Notes under the pieces: generated by a model | Database searches by the model: none | Told to the model about the DNA's origin: nothing | Seen by the model: the letters and a program-made list of their open reading frames with translations, nothing else | Translations under genes and position numbers: made by a program | In this document: in pieces, positions 48,332 through 56,743 of the stretch | How positions within the stretch are numbered: position 1 is the stretch's first letter | Layout: each line of letters starts with the position of its first letter | NCBI RefSeq assembly: GCF_002205895.1 | Contig: NZ_NJDE01000003.1 | Coordinates: 434,001 to 498,000 of the forward strand | DNA: 64,000 bases | Direction: 5' to 3' | DNA from: Saccharibacillus sp. O23 | GTDB lineage: Bacteria; Bacillota; Bacilli; Paenibacillales; Paenibacillaceae

Positions 48332-50071
48332 CTACAGCCGCTTGATCACGGCTTCCAACTCGTCGACCAACCCTTTGGCCGTCTCGAAGTCCGTCGCTTT
48401 CAATGCCGTTTCGATCTTCATCTCGACGGCTTTTTTCTGCTGCTCCGTCTCTAGGTAATCCCGGTCGAAATGGCTCGCGTAGATCATTTGTCTGAACTTG
48501 CGCATGCTCATCTTGCGGATCGTCTTGTTGTCGATGATCAGCACGTAATCCATGCCGTTCACGACGGAATAGAAATCGTGCGAGACCATCAGGATCGCGC
48601 CTTTGTAGTCGATCAGAGCCTGTTCCAGCGCGACCTGCGAATAGAGATCCAGATGGCTGGTCGGTTCGTCGAGCAGCAGCAGATTGGCCTCCGCCGCTCC
48701 GACTTTCGCCAACTGCAGCATATTTTTCTCGCCGCCGGACAACGATTCGATCTTTTGCTCCAGAATCTCGCCTTCGAATCCGTAATTCGCCAGATATGCC
48801 CGGATTTCGTCGTACGTCTCGAACCCGGCGTCGATGAACTCGTGCAGAATCGTGTTCGAATCTTTCAGCGTCTCGCCTTGAAGCTGGGACAGATACGCGA
48901 TTTTCGTGCCTTCATGGATCCGGATCGAAGGATGTTCGCCGCGGAAAATATCTCTCAGCAGCGTCGTTTTGCCCGTGCCGTTCGGTCCGATGATCGCGAC
49001 TTTATCCGCCGGTCCGATCTCGAAGTTCACGTTCGCAAGCAGCAGCTCGTCGAAGCCGGCGCTGTAATCCTGCACGGTAACCCGGACGCTTTCTTGCGCC
49101 TGCGGATCGGGAGCGAACCGGATCTCCGGCTGCTTGATCGCGACGAAAGGCGCTTTGATGCGGCGGGCTTCGAGTCTTTCTTGGAACTTCACGCGGGCTT
49201 TGAGCGCGCGGCCGCGGGACGGGTTATCGACGTTCGTCGCGATCTCCCGAAGATTATCGATCAGCTGATCGTAGCGCTGAATCTCTTCGGCTTCGGCGAC
49301 CGCGATCTCCTGCAGCTCGATCTTGGTCTGAAGCAGCGAGAAATTGTATTCGATGTAACGGCCTTCGAATTCTTGAATCTCCGCGTCTTCGAGGTGGAGG
49401 ATCTTATCGAAGCAGTGGTTCAGCAGGTAGCGGTTGTGCGTGACGACGAGCAGCATGCCTTTGTGGGAGTTGATCAGTTTCTTCAGCGCGTTCAGATTCT
49501 CGAAGTCCAAGAAGACGTCCGGTTCGTCCATGATCAAGAGATCGGGGCTGCTCAGCATTTCTTTGATGACCTGAATCAGCTTGAACTCCCCGCCGCTCAA
49601 GGAAGAGACGCCGACGTCTCTCAATTTCATGAGATCGGCCAGATTGAGCTGCTTGTTGATGCGGCTCTCGAAATCGTCTCCGCCCATCGCTTCCAGAGCG
49701 TCCAGCGCGAGCTGGTACTTCTCCATCAGGGCGTCCATATCGGACGTGGTCGCCATCTCGGCGTAAATCTCGTTCAGTTCGTCTTGAGCCTTGTTATACG
49801 CTTCGCCGACATAGTCGAACACGGTCATCTCCGTATCCGGGTCGACCTGCGAGAACTGGCTGACGTAGCCGATCCGGCAGTTGGGGTCGATCTCGAGCTT
49901 CCCTTCGAACAAATGCTTGTCGGGGTCCGTCAGAATCTCGATCAACGTGCTTTTGCCGCTGCCGCTTGTTCCGATAAACGCGCAGTGCTGGCCTTCTTCG
50001 AGCGTGAACGAGACGTTTTTATAAAGTTCTTTTTGCGGAAAAGAAAAAGAAAGATTATGTGCAGTGATCAT
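48332..50071 (-). CDS. ABC-F family ATPase (two ABC domains)
   Basis: 579 residues. ABC1: Walker A GTSGSGKST, signature LSGGEFK, Walker B LLIMDEPDVFLD, H-loop THNRY. A linker of about 80 residues with coiled-coil character follows (residues about 225-305). ABC2: Walker A GPNGTGKTT, signature LSGGEKN, Walker B LLLLDEPTSHLD, H-loop SHDFY. No membrane segments. ABC-F proteins act on the ribosome; members restore translation or protect from antibiotics. The first Walker B ends DVFLD instead of TSHLD, and the last about 50 residues form a helical tail. Antibiotic resistance cannot be claimed from sequence. Confidence 0.9.
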   Translation of the reverse strand: MITAHNLSFSFPQKELYKNVSFTLEEGQHCAFIGTSGSGKSTLIEILTDPDKHLFEGKLEIDPNCRIGYVSQFSQVDPDTEMTVFDYVGEAYNKAQDELNEIYAEMATTSDMDALMEKYQLALDALEAMGGDDFESRINKQLNLADLMKLRDVGVSSLSGGEFKLIQVIKEMLSSPDLLIMDEPDVFLDFENLNALKKLINSHKGMLLVVTHNRYLLNHCFDKILHLEDAEIQEFEGRYIEYNFSLLQTKIELQEIAVAEAEEIQRYDQLIDNLREIATNVDNPSRGRALKARVKFQERLEARRIKAPFVAIKQPEIRFAPDPQAQESVRVTVQDYSAGFDELLLANVNFEIGPADKVAIIGPNGTGKTTLLRDIFRGEHPSIRIHEGTKIAYLSQLQGETLKDSNTILHEFIDAGFETYDEIRAYLANYGFEGEILEQKIESLSGGEKNMLQLAKVGAAEANLLLLDEPTSHLDLYSQVALEQALIDYKGAILMVSHDFYSVVNGMDYVLIIDNKTIRKMSMRKFRQMIYASHFDRDYLETEQQKKAVEMKIETALKATDFETAKGLVDELEAVIKRL

Positions 50072-50207
50072 CGTGTTACCTTTCTGAAACGCCGTAACGG
50101 CGGGTATTGTGAACGGGGCGAAACCGCGAAATATCGGGGGTTGCCGGTTCTCAGATTAACACTGTTTGCCGCTCAGCACAATTGATTTCGCTTAGTCCGC
50201 GCAAGCC

Positions 50208-51176
50208 CTAATGTTTCCGCTCGACCAGCCCGGCGTTCCACAGCAGCACTTTGCCTTCCGAGCCGTCGCCCGGACGCATCAATTCAAGGGTTAACCGTTT
50301 TGCGCCCTGCACGTCGAATTCGACTTTTTCCGTATCGAAGATATCGCCGTTGTCGCCCGCGTAAGCAAATTCGTACATCGGTTCCCCGTCCAGAATGAAG
50401 CGAATGCCTCCGCCTGTTCCGCCTTGCACGGTTCCGTACGCATGAAAACGGATATAGCCGCCGTCCAGTTCATACGTCAGCGTCTGCGTTCCTGCGCCCG
50501 ACCACGCATACAGCTTGGACGTCTGCGCCTCGTCGGTCGTCGACGAATCGGGAAGATCCGCGGCCGGGACTTCCGTCCACCGGATCGAGGCTCCGCTCGG
50601 CTGCAAACGCTCCAATCCGATCGTCATCCCTTCCGTATATCCTTGAACCAGCCGCTCTGCCGCCGAAGGAGCCGACAGCACGACGCCGGCGAGCAGCAGA
50701 CCGGAGACCGCCGTGTACGCCGCCCTTTTCAAACCGAAAGCGGGCCCGCCGAACTTGCGGCCGACGGCCCAAGCGAGATACCCCGTCAGATAACCGAGCG
50801 TGTTCAATACGACGTCGTTTACGTCGAAGCTGCCCAGACCGGTCAACATCTGCGCCGTCTCGACCAGCAGCATGCCTGCGACGAAAGCTCCGGTCAGCCG
50901 GAAGAATCCCCATCCGACGAGCATCGGAAGCAGCAGACCGCAAGGAATAAAGGCGAGAACATTGCCGAGCTGAAACAGCATGAACGGATTGTGCAGCAGA
51001 CCGTCGAAGCGAAAAGGCGCGATCGGCTCCAGCGATAAATTGTAGAAATACCCGCTTCTCGCCGCTTTTCCCGAACGATCGAAGCCGACGAACAAGAAGA
51101 ACAGCAGCACAGCGAAATAGAGGATCGAGATCAGATTGAAAAGGCGATGCCGGAAGGTTGAAGTCGTTGAAGTCAT
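50208..51176 (-). CDS. VanZ family membrane protein with C-terminal NPCBM-like domain
   Basis: 322 residues from ATG 51176, seven bases after AAAGGAGAC. Four to five membrane segments span about residues 10-160: ILYFAVLLFFLFVGFDRS, LGNVLAFIPCGLLLPMLV, LLVETAQMLTGLGSFDVNDVVLNTLGYLTGYLA (the VanZ signature), and GLLLAGVVLS. Residues of about 215-322 form a secreted beta-rich domain that looks like the NPCBM/CBM-type module (LTYELDGGYIRFHAYGTVQGGTGGGIRFILDG). VanZ proteins raise teicoplanin resistance in some hosts, but most are of unknown function. The fused carbohydrate-binding-like domain suggests a wall ligand. Confidence 0.82.
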   Translation of the reverse strand: MTSTTSTFRHRLFNLISILYFAVLLFFLFVGFDRSGKAARSGYFYNLSLEPIAPFRFDGLLHNPFMLFQLGNVLAFIPCGLLLPMLVGWGFFRLTGAFVAGMLLVETAQMLTGLGSFDVNDVVLNTLGYLTGYLAWAVGRKFGGPAFGLKRAAYTAVSGLLLAGVVLSAPSAAERLVQGYTEGMTIGLERLQPSGASIRWTEVPAADLPDSSTTDEAQTSKLYAWSGAGTQTLTYELDGGYIRFHAYGTVQGGTGGGIRFILDGEPMYEFAYAGDNGDIFDTEKVEFDVQGAKRLTLELMRPGDGSEGKVLLWNAGLVERKH

Positions 51177-51264
51177 CGAGCAAGTCTCCTTTGGTCTGCG
51201 GCTAGAAGTGTGGAGCAGAGCTCGCAGCTTTAGGAAGACGTGTCGAACGCGGAAAATGTAGCGG

Positions 51265-51897
51265 TCAGAACTTTTCGGCGTACTCTCTGGCCTGCGCGAG
51301 CGCTTTTTCCCGGATGGCCGGGACGCGGTCCGCATAAGCCATGCCTTCGATCAGAATGGATTCGGTCGTTTCGATTCCGTAAAACCGCAGCAGGTTCGAC
51401 AGAAAACGGTGGCCCATCTCGATCGGAGCCAACGGACCTTCCGAATACACGGAGCCGCTGGATTGAATATGCAGCGCTTTTTTGCCTTCTAGCAGACCTA
51501 CGGAACCGCCCGAGACGTATTTGAACGTTTTGCCCGGAATCGAAGTGGCATCGGTGTACGCTTTTAAAATAGAAGGTACCGAGAAATTCCACATCGGCGA
51601 TACGTACACATATTTGTCGGCGGCCACGTATTGATCGACGATCGCTTCGAGTCGGGCGGCTTTGGATCGTTCCGCTTCGGTCAATCGGTCTGCGGACGCG
51701 CCTGCGCGAAGTTTCTCCCAAGCTCGCAAAACGTCGGCATCCAACTGCGGGATATCTTCTTTGTACAGATCCAAACGAATCACTTCATGCGCAGGATTGG
51801 CTTCTTGGTAGGCTTTGATAAATGCTTCGCCCGTGGCGAGGCTGATCGAAGTTTCGACTTCCAGAGGGTGGGCGGTAATGTACAGCAGCTTGGTCAT
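51265..51897 (-). CDS. azoR: FMN-dependent NADH:quinone oxidoreductase / azoreductase
   Basis: 210 residues, AAAGGAAG upstream. Flavodoxin-like: LLYITAHPLEVETSISLATGEAFIKAYQEANP at the N-end, PMWNFSVPSILKAYTDAT and GLLEGKKALHIQSSGSVYSEG (FMN contacts). These enzymes reduce azo dyes and quinones in two-electron steps. Divergent from an HxlR gene with an N-terminal Cys, the same layout as B. subtilis azoR1 under YodB. Confidence 0.9.
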   Translation of the reverse strand: MTKLLYITAHPLEVETSISLATGEAFIKAYQEANPAHEVIRLDLYKEDIPQLDADVLRAWEKLRAGASADRLTEAERSKAARLEAIVDQYVAADKYVYVSPMWNFSVPSILKAYTDATSIPGKTFKYVSGGSVGLLEGKKALHIQSSGSVYSEGPLAPIEMGHRFLSNLLRFYGIETTESILIEGMAYADRVPAIREKALAQAREYAEKF

Positions 51898-52030
51898 GAT
51901 TTAAACTTCCTTTCCGCAATCGTATAAAGTATGTGGCCTGCGTTCATCATAATGGCTTACATACGAATACATAAGTACGCACAATAATGTGGTATAGTAT
52001 CGAAAAAGGTACCGTAAAGGAGGTTCAAGG

Positions 52031-52402
52031 ATGGAAAACAAATCCGCGTCCTGCCAATTCGTCGCGGCGCTCGATTCGATCGTTGGCAAATGGAAGCCGA
52101 TCATTCTCTACCATCTGCTGCAAGGCGAGCCGCTGCGCTTCAATGAACTGAAAAGATTGCTTCCCAACGTGACCCAACGAATGCTCACTCTTCACCTGCG
52201 GGAGTTGGAAGAAGAAGAAATCATCACCCGAACGGTATATCCGCAGGTGCCTCCGAAAGTCGAATACTCGATTACGGAATACGGCAAAAGCTTGGCTCCC
52301 GTTCTGGAAACGCTGCATCGATGGGGAAAGCTTCACGTCGAGCGCAAGCAGCTTAAAGACGCGCAAAACGACTCGATCGAAACGGACCGGCCCGAAGCGT
52401 AA
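52031..52402 (+). CDS. HxlR-family regulator, YodB-like
   Basis: 123 residues, AAAGGAGG upstream. HxlR winged helix: SCQFVAALDSIVGKWKPIILYHLLQGEPLRFNELKRLLPNVTQRMLTLHLRELEEEEII, then YPQVPPKVEYSITEYG. Cys8 is just ahead of the first helix, close to the position of Cys6 in YodB, whose oxidation or alkylation by quinones releases DNA (family knowledge). Divergent from an azoreductase gene, which supports a quinone-responsive role. Also carries a charged C-terminal tail. Confidence 0.88.
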   Translation: MENKSASCQFVAALDSIVGKWKPIILYHLLQGEPLRFNELKRLLPNVTQRMLTLHLRELEEEEIITRTVYPQVPPKVEYSITEYGKSLAPVLETLHRWGKLHVERKQLKDAQNDSIETDRPEA

Positions 52403-52456
52403 GCATACCGGTTTCGCTGAGGCTTCTTTTCTTTCTCCGCGCGAACCTTTTTACGA

Positions 52457-52487
52457 CAAAAAGAGGACTCCCGAATAGGGAGCCCTC
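52457..52487 (-). terminator. Intrinsic terminator of the ubiquitin/SLH gene
   Basis: GAGGACTCCC (52463-52472) pairs with GGGAGCCCTC (52478-52487) with one mismatch; T5 follows on the minus strand. Confidence 0.8.
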
Positions 52488-52508
52488 CGTAAAAACGATC
52501 AGCTTGTC

Positions 52509-55319
52509 TCAATTCAGCAAATCCAATGCGGTCTTTAACCGCGGATCGAATTCCAGCGCATTCAATATGACCTGCAAGGCTTCCGCGCGCGTGGCGCTGC
52601 TTTTCGGATAGAAATTTCCGCTTCCGTTTCCTCTGACCATCCCGGCCTGCGCTCCCGCCTTGATCTCGGCCGCCGCATAAGCATGATCCAGGTCGTTGAA
52701 ACGGCCTTTTTCTTCGTCTTTCGCCAAGCGGTCAAGATTGACGATGCGCGACAGCATGACCACCATTTCTTCGCGCGTAATCGTCTGGTTCGGTTTGAAA
52801 CTGTCATCCGCGTAACCCTTGATCACTCCTGTCGATACAAGGTTCCGGATATCTTCTTTCGCCCAATGGCTTTCGATATCCGTCAGCGCCGTGCTTGCGT
52901 TCCCGGCCCGGACATCGAACGAGCGATTCAGAAGCGCCGCGAATTCGGCACGGGTGATGAAGTCGTTCGGCTTGAACGTTCCGTCCGCATAGCCGTTAAC
53001 GAGCTGCAATCGGATAAACGCACGGATCGGTTTCTCGGCCCAATGTCCTTGCGCGTCGACAGGGTCAAGGACAGCGTCGGTGCCTTTTGCTTCAGCTATC
53101 AGAGATTCGATTTTCTTGACTAACTCGTCCGTATTCACGATATCGGCGCGGAACAGATCCGATACGGATTGCGGCCGTTCCGGCGCTGCGGCCGTTCCTG
53201 TCGGCGGTACGATGATCGGCGGCGCGACTGCCGGCGGCGTCGGCGCCGCGATAACCGGCGTCTCTGACGGCGCGGAATAGACCGGCTGCTGCACCGGAGC
53301 GGTTTCGAGTTTGGGCGCGGGAAGCGTCACCGGCCGACTCGTCGCCCGAGTTAGCCCCGCGGCATCGAAAGCGAGCTGCACGTCCGTAACTTCCGCTTTG
53401 TTCGTTGCTCCCAGATCGGCAAAGGTTACGACGCCCGCGTTCGCGGTTGCCGTTCGGGTTCCGGTTAGCGTCCACGGGCCCGTATCGTTCTTCGATACGG
53501 TTACCGCCGTGCTGTTGTCGTTCGTGCTGGTATTGCCGTAAACGTCGCGCAGCGTAATGACGGGCTGCGTCGCGAACGCGCTGCCGCTGCTCGTCGGCGC
53601 CGCGATATCCGTCGTCAATTCCATGATCGCCGCGCTTCCCGCCGAGGGCGTGATCTTCAGCGTATTGGCTGCCGGCGTGGCTACGCCTTCCACGCTCAGC
53701 GCGATCGTTTGCTCTGCCGCTTTGTTCAGCGTCAGATTCGCCTCGGCTACGCCGTTTACGAACGTGGCGCTGACCGCGGTCGATCCCGCCGTCAGCTCGA
53801 CTCCGTTGAAACGGCCGTACGATCCGTCCGGCGCGGCCGCATAACCGGAGATCGTCACAAGATACGCCCCGTTGAACGCCGTATCCGTGACGTCCGCCGA
53901 ATTTTTTACCGTCAGCGTGATCTTGTTATCCGCTCCGACTCCCGCGATCGGCGAGGCGGCCGAAGCGCTCGCGGTATACTTAGGTTCCGGATCCCGATAC
54001 AGATTCATCACGGTCGCTTTTTGCGAATTCGGCATATCCCGGTAAACGACGTAAGGCGTGCCTTTTCGATCCAGCGCGATCGAAGTATCGTAAGCTTCCC
54101 CTGCCGAAAAACCGGATCTGCCTACGACTTGCCAACCGTTTTCGCCATACTTCATCACGGTCGCTTTGTCGTATTTGGCGGAATCGCTGTAAACGACGTA
54201 AGGCGTGCCGCTTCCGTCCAGCGCGATCGACGCATAATCGACCGCACCTGCCGAAAAGCTGCTGCCGCCTACGATTTCCCAACTGCCGCCGCTGTATCTC
54301 GTTACGACAGCTTGACCGGAGTTCGCGTCGCGATAAACCACGTAAGGGGTGCCGTCCGCAGCCAGCGCAATCGCTTTTTTCGAAGTTCCGGCTGCCGCAA
54401 ATGCCGCTCCGCCTACCACTTCCCAACCGCTCGCTCCGTATTTCATGACGGTCGCTTGATCAGCCATGTCCGAATCGCGCAAAAGAACGTAAGGCGTGCC
54501 GCCCGCGTCCAGCGCGATCGACAGATCATGAACGGCCCCTATCGAAAAACCGGCTTCGCCCACGACTTCCCAACCGGACGGGCCGTATTTCATGACCGTG
54601 GCTTTGCCGGCAGCCGACTGATCGCTATACGCGACGTAAGGCGTGCCGTCGCCGCTTAATGCAATCTCGATCCGATCGACGGCATCCGCCGAAAATCCCG
54701 CATGGCCCACGACGGCCCAGCCGCTGCCGTCGAATCGCATGACGGTAGCTTTAGAAGCGTTCGCGACATCTTTGTAGGCGACATACGGAGTATCGCTGCC
54801 GTCGAGCGCGATCGAAGTGTCGTCCGCTTCGCCTGCCGAAAAACCTTCGATGCCCAAGGGATTCCAGCTCCCTCCGCTATACTTCATGACGGTCGCTTTG
54901 TCGGCGTTCGCCTCGTCTCGGTACACTACGTAAGAGCTGCCGCTGCGGTCTACAGCCATCGACAGATCCGCTGCCGCGCCTGCGGAGAAGCCGACGCCGC
55001 CTACGCTTTGCCATCTCGGGCCGCTGTACAACACGAGATGGATGGTCGATTCTTTTTGAATATTGTAATCGGATAACGTACGACCGTCTTCCAACTCTTT
55101 GCCGGCAAATATCAACCGCATTTGTTCCGGAGGTATGCCTTCTTTGTCTTGTATTTTTGCTTTTACGTTTTCGATCGAATCGCTGGGCTCCACGTCCAAC
55201 GCAATCGTTTTGCCGTCAAGCGTCTTCACGAAGAGCTGCATGGCAAACGCATACTGCGGGAGCGCAAACAGCAAAGCAATAACGAGCAAAAGGCTGGTAT
55301 AAGATCTCTTTTTTCTCAT
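52509..55319 (-). CDS. Secreted ubiquitin-domain / seven-repeat / SLH surface protein
   Basis: 936 residues from ATG 55319 with AAAGGAC upstream. Signal peptide 1-26 ends AFA. Residues 27-97 are a ubiquitin domain (starts [13 protein letters not shown]; core [14 protein letters not shown] and [17 protein letters not shown]). Against human ubiquitin recalled from memory, 62 of the first 71 positions match; K6, K11, K27, K29, K33, K48, K63, L8, I44, H68 and V70 are all kept, but the LRLRGG tail is replaced by YSGP. Residues of about 101-441 are seven repeats of about 49 residues, suggesting a seven-bladed propeller. Residues of about 446-690 are Ig-like beta modules, then a Pro-rich linker and three SLH motifs from about 760 ([51 protein letters not shown]). 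It should display ubiquitin outside the cell. No E1, E2, E3 or deubiquitinase gene is in the window. Its role is unknown. Confidence 0.92.
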   Translation of the reverse strand: MRKKRSYTSLLLVIALLFALPQYAFAMQLFVKTLDGKTIALDVEPSDSIENVKAKIQDKEGIPPEQMRLIFAGKELEDGRTLSDYNIQKESTIHLVLYSGPRWQSVGGVGFSAGAAADLSMAVDRSGSSYVVYRDEANADKATVMKYSGGSWNPLGIEGFSAGEADDTSIALDGSDTPYVAYKDVANASKATVMRFDGSGWAVVGHAGFSADAVDRIEIALSGDGTPYVAYSDQSAAGKATVMKYGPSGWEVVGEAGFSIGAVHDLSIALDAGGTPYVLLRDSDMADQATVMKYGASGWEVVGGAAFAAAGTSKKAIALAADGTPYVVYRDANSGQAVVTRYSGGSWEIVGGSSFSAGAVDYASIALDGSGTPYVVYSDSAKYDKATVMKYGENGWQVVGRSGFSAGEAYDTSIALDRKGTPYVVYRDMPNSQKATVMNLYRDPEPKYTASASAASPIAGVGADNKITLTVKNSADVTDTAFNGAYLVTISGYAAAPDGSYGRFNGVELTAGSTAVSATFVNGVAEANLTLNKAAEQTIALSVEGVATPAANTLKITPSAGSAAIMELTTDIAAPTSSGSAFATQPVITLRDVYGNTSTNDNSTAVTVSKNDTGPWTLTGTRTATANAGVVTFADLGATNKAEVTDVQLAFDAAGLTRATSRPVTLPAPKLETAPVQQPVYSAPSETPVIAAPTPPAVAPPIIVPPTGTAAAPERPQSVSDLFRADIVNTDELVKKIESLIAEAKGTDAVLDPVDAQGHWAEKPIRAFIRLQLVNGYADGTFKPNDFITRAEFAALLNRSFDVRAGNASTALTDIESHWAKEDIRNLVSTGVIKGYADDSFKPNQTITREEMVVMLSRIVNLDRLAKDEEKGRFNDLDHAYAAAEIKAGAQAGMVRGNGSGNFYPKSSATRAEALQVILNALEFDPRLKTALDLLN
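53997..55019 (-). repeat. Seven in-frame ~147-bp repeats (predicted seven-bladed propeller)
   Basis: Seven units, each about 49 codons, with the frame [24 protein letters not shown]...KATVMKY.G. Units begin at residues about 101, 151, 200, 249, 298, 346 and 395. Unit 5 is the most divergent ([12 protein letters not shown]). The count of seven matches a common propeller number; the fold is an inference. Confidence 0.75.
55029..55241 (-). other. Ubiquitin domain, codons for ubiquitin residues 1-71
   Basis: The signal-peptidase site AFA is directly before the Met codon (55239-55241), so the mature protein would begin with ubiquitin Met1. Substitutions versus human ubiquitin: I3L, T9D, T14A, E16D, T22S, D39E, Q41M, Q49E, L67I. 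Three of its isoleucines use ATA, a codon rarely met elsewhere in this window, which hints at a different origin from the flanking gene parts. Confidence 0.93.
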
Positions 55320-55533
55320 CTGGTTTGTCCTTTCGCCGTAAGTTAATAGGGAATGCTTTCTTTATCCTTTATCGTCCGGCAGAGTGACCTTTATAAACGA
55401 AAAAGAGTTTTTCAATCCCGTATGCGCGGAGATCTCAGCGAAAAATTCAGCATGCAGCTCCTGTTCAATCTATGCACCTGCAGCAAAGTCGGTTAGACTT
55501 TGCATAAACCGAATCGTACAGAAGAACAGGAGG

Positions 55534-55962
55534 ATGAACTTGCAGCTCCCTGCATCGACTTATTCCGAGATCCGGAATCTATGCCGTCAAGGCGACGAGC
55601 TGGCCGCGGCCGGCGATCTCGAAGCCGCCAAACCGCAGTATCTGGCCGCGCTGCGTTTATTGCCCGAACCCGCGTACGAATGGGAAGCCGCCACTTGGAT
55701 CTATGTCGCGCTCGGCGACGTGCATTACCGGATGAACCGCTACGATAAAGCTTTTAAATGCTTTTTCAATGCCGTTCAATGTCCGAAAGGGTTAGGCAAT
55801 CCGTATATCCATCTTCGATTGGGACAGTCGTATTACGAGCAGGAACAGTGGGAGAAAGCCGCCGATGAATTGACCCGTGCTTATATGGGAGGCGGGATAG
55901 ATATTTTTATGGAAGACGATCCGAAATATCTGGCTTTTCTGGAGACGAGAATCGAGATCTGA
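55534..55962 (+). CDS. Tetratricopeptide-repeat-like protein
   Basis: 142 residues from ATG 55534. AGGAGG sits directly before this ATG, so the TTG at 55540 (six bases on) may be the true start. The sequence reads as two to three TPR-like helix pairs: GDELAAAGDLEAAKPQYLAALRLLP, YVALGDVHYRMNRYDKAFKCFFNAVQCP and HLRLGQSYYEQEQWEKAADELTRAYM. Small TPR proteins of this kind are protein-binding adaptors. The C-terminal PKYLAFLETRIEI is found in a widespread Bacillota family of unknown role. Divergent from the ubiquitin/SLH gene with 214 bases between. Confidence 0.8.
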   Translation: MNLQLPASTYSEIRNLCRQGDELAAAGDLEAAKPQYLAALRLLPEPAYEWEAATWIYVALGDVHYRMNRYDKAFKCFFNAVQCPKGLGNPYIHLRLGQSYYEQEQWEKAADELTRAYMGGGIDIFMEDDPKYLAFLETRIEI

Positions 55963-56011
55963 ACATCCGCGCTGTGCAAAAGACGGTACATTTTCCGTGC
56001 GCAAACTGTGA

Positions 56012-56017
56012 TATAAT
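56012..56017 (+). promoter_or_regulatory. Extended -10 element upstream of the YczE-type gene
   Basis: TGATATAAT at 56009-56017 is a consensus extended -10; no good -35 lies 17 bases upstream. The start would be about 45 bases before the ATG at 56071. Confidence 0.5.
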
Positions 56018-56070
56018 GACGGCGTCGTTTGCGCGAAGCAGCCCGATAATTTGACTATAGGACGGTTCAT

Positions 56071-56739
56071 ATGAAGGGATTCCTCAGTACGCTGGCAGAG
56101 CCGAGACGATTGATCATCATGATGATCGGCAATATTTTTATAGGTATGGGCATCAGCATTTTCAAACTATCCGGCTTGGGGAACGACCCGTTCAGCGGCA
56201 TGGTGATGGCTCTTGCGGATACCACCGGCATCCAATATGCCCGGTTTCTGATCCTGTTCAATCTGTCTTTGTTCGTGATCCAGCTGATCGCGGGACGACG
56301 GTTTATCGGGATCGGGACTATTGTAAACGCTGTATTGCTCGGTTATTTCGCTACGTTTTTCTACAACATCTGGATCGATCTGCCGGGCGAACCGCAGCTG
56401 CTGTGGCAGCGCATCGTGACGGTCGCGATCGGCGTCGTGGTTTGCAGTTTCGGGGTATCGCTGTATCAGACGTCCAACGTGGGCATCGCCCCTTACGACT
56501 GCTTGTCGCTGATTATGACGGACCGCTTCCCGCGGATCAGCTATTTCTGGCATCGCATGTTCACGGACGCTCTTTCCGCGCTGGTCTGTTTCGTTTTCGG
56601 AGGCATTATCGGGATCGGGACGCTGGTGTCCATGTTCGGGCTGGGACCGATCGTTCATTTCTTCAATGTGCATTTCGCGGAAAAGTTGTTGGGCGACACA
56701 CGCAAAGACGGCAAGCCAGTGAAAATACGGACGGAGTGA
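56071..56739 (+). CDS. YczE/YitT-type membrane protein
   Basis: 222 residues with about six membrane segments. NIFIGMGISIFKLSGLGNDPFSGMVMALAD, then TSNVGIAPYDCLSLIMTDRFP fit the YczE/YyaS/YitT group. The family is integral membrane; B. subtilis YczE affects surfactin and bacillaene production, but no general biochemical role is known. No clear RBS precedes the ATG (GGACGG at nine bases). The beta-xylosidase gene starts four bases after its stop, so the two form an operon, and the membrane protein could assist sugar handling (inference). Confidence 0.82.
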   Translation: MKGFLSTLAEPRRLIIMMIGNIFIGMGISIFKLSGLGNDPFSGMVMALADTTGIQYARFLILFNLSLFVIQLIAGRRFIGIGTIVNAVLLGYFATFFYNIWIDLPGEPQLLWQRIVTVAIGVVVCSFGVSLYQTSNVGIAPYDCLSLIMTDRFPRISYFWHRMFTDALSALVCFVFGGIIGIGTLVSMFGLGPIVHFFNVHFAEKLLGDTRKDGKPVKIRTE

Positions 56740-56743
56740 GGAT

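Noticed and set aside
55029-55241. Ubiquitin segment as eukaryotic contamination of the assembly
   Set aside because: It is joined in frame to a bacterial signal peptide with its own RBS on one side and to repeats and SLH motifs on the other, within normal flanking genes; substitutions such as T9D and Q41M also differ from usual eukaryotic copies.
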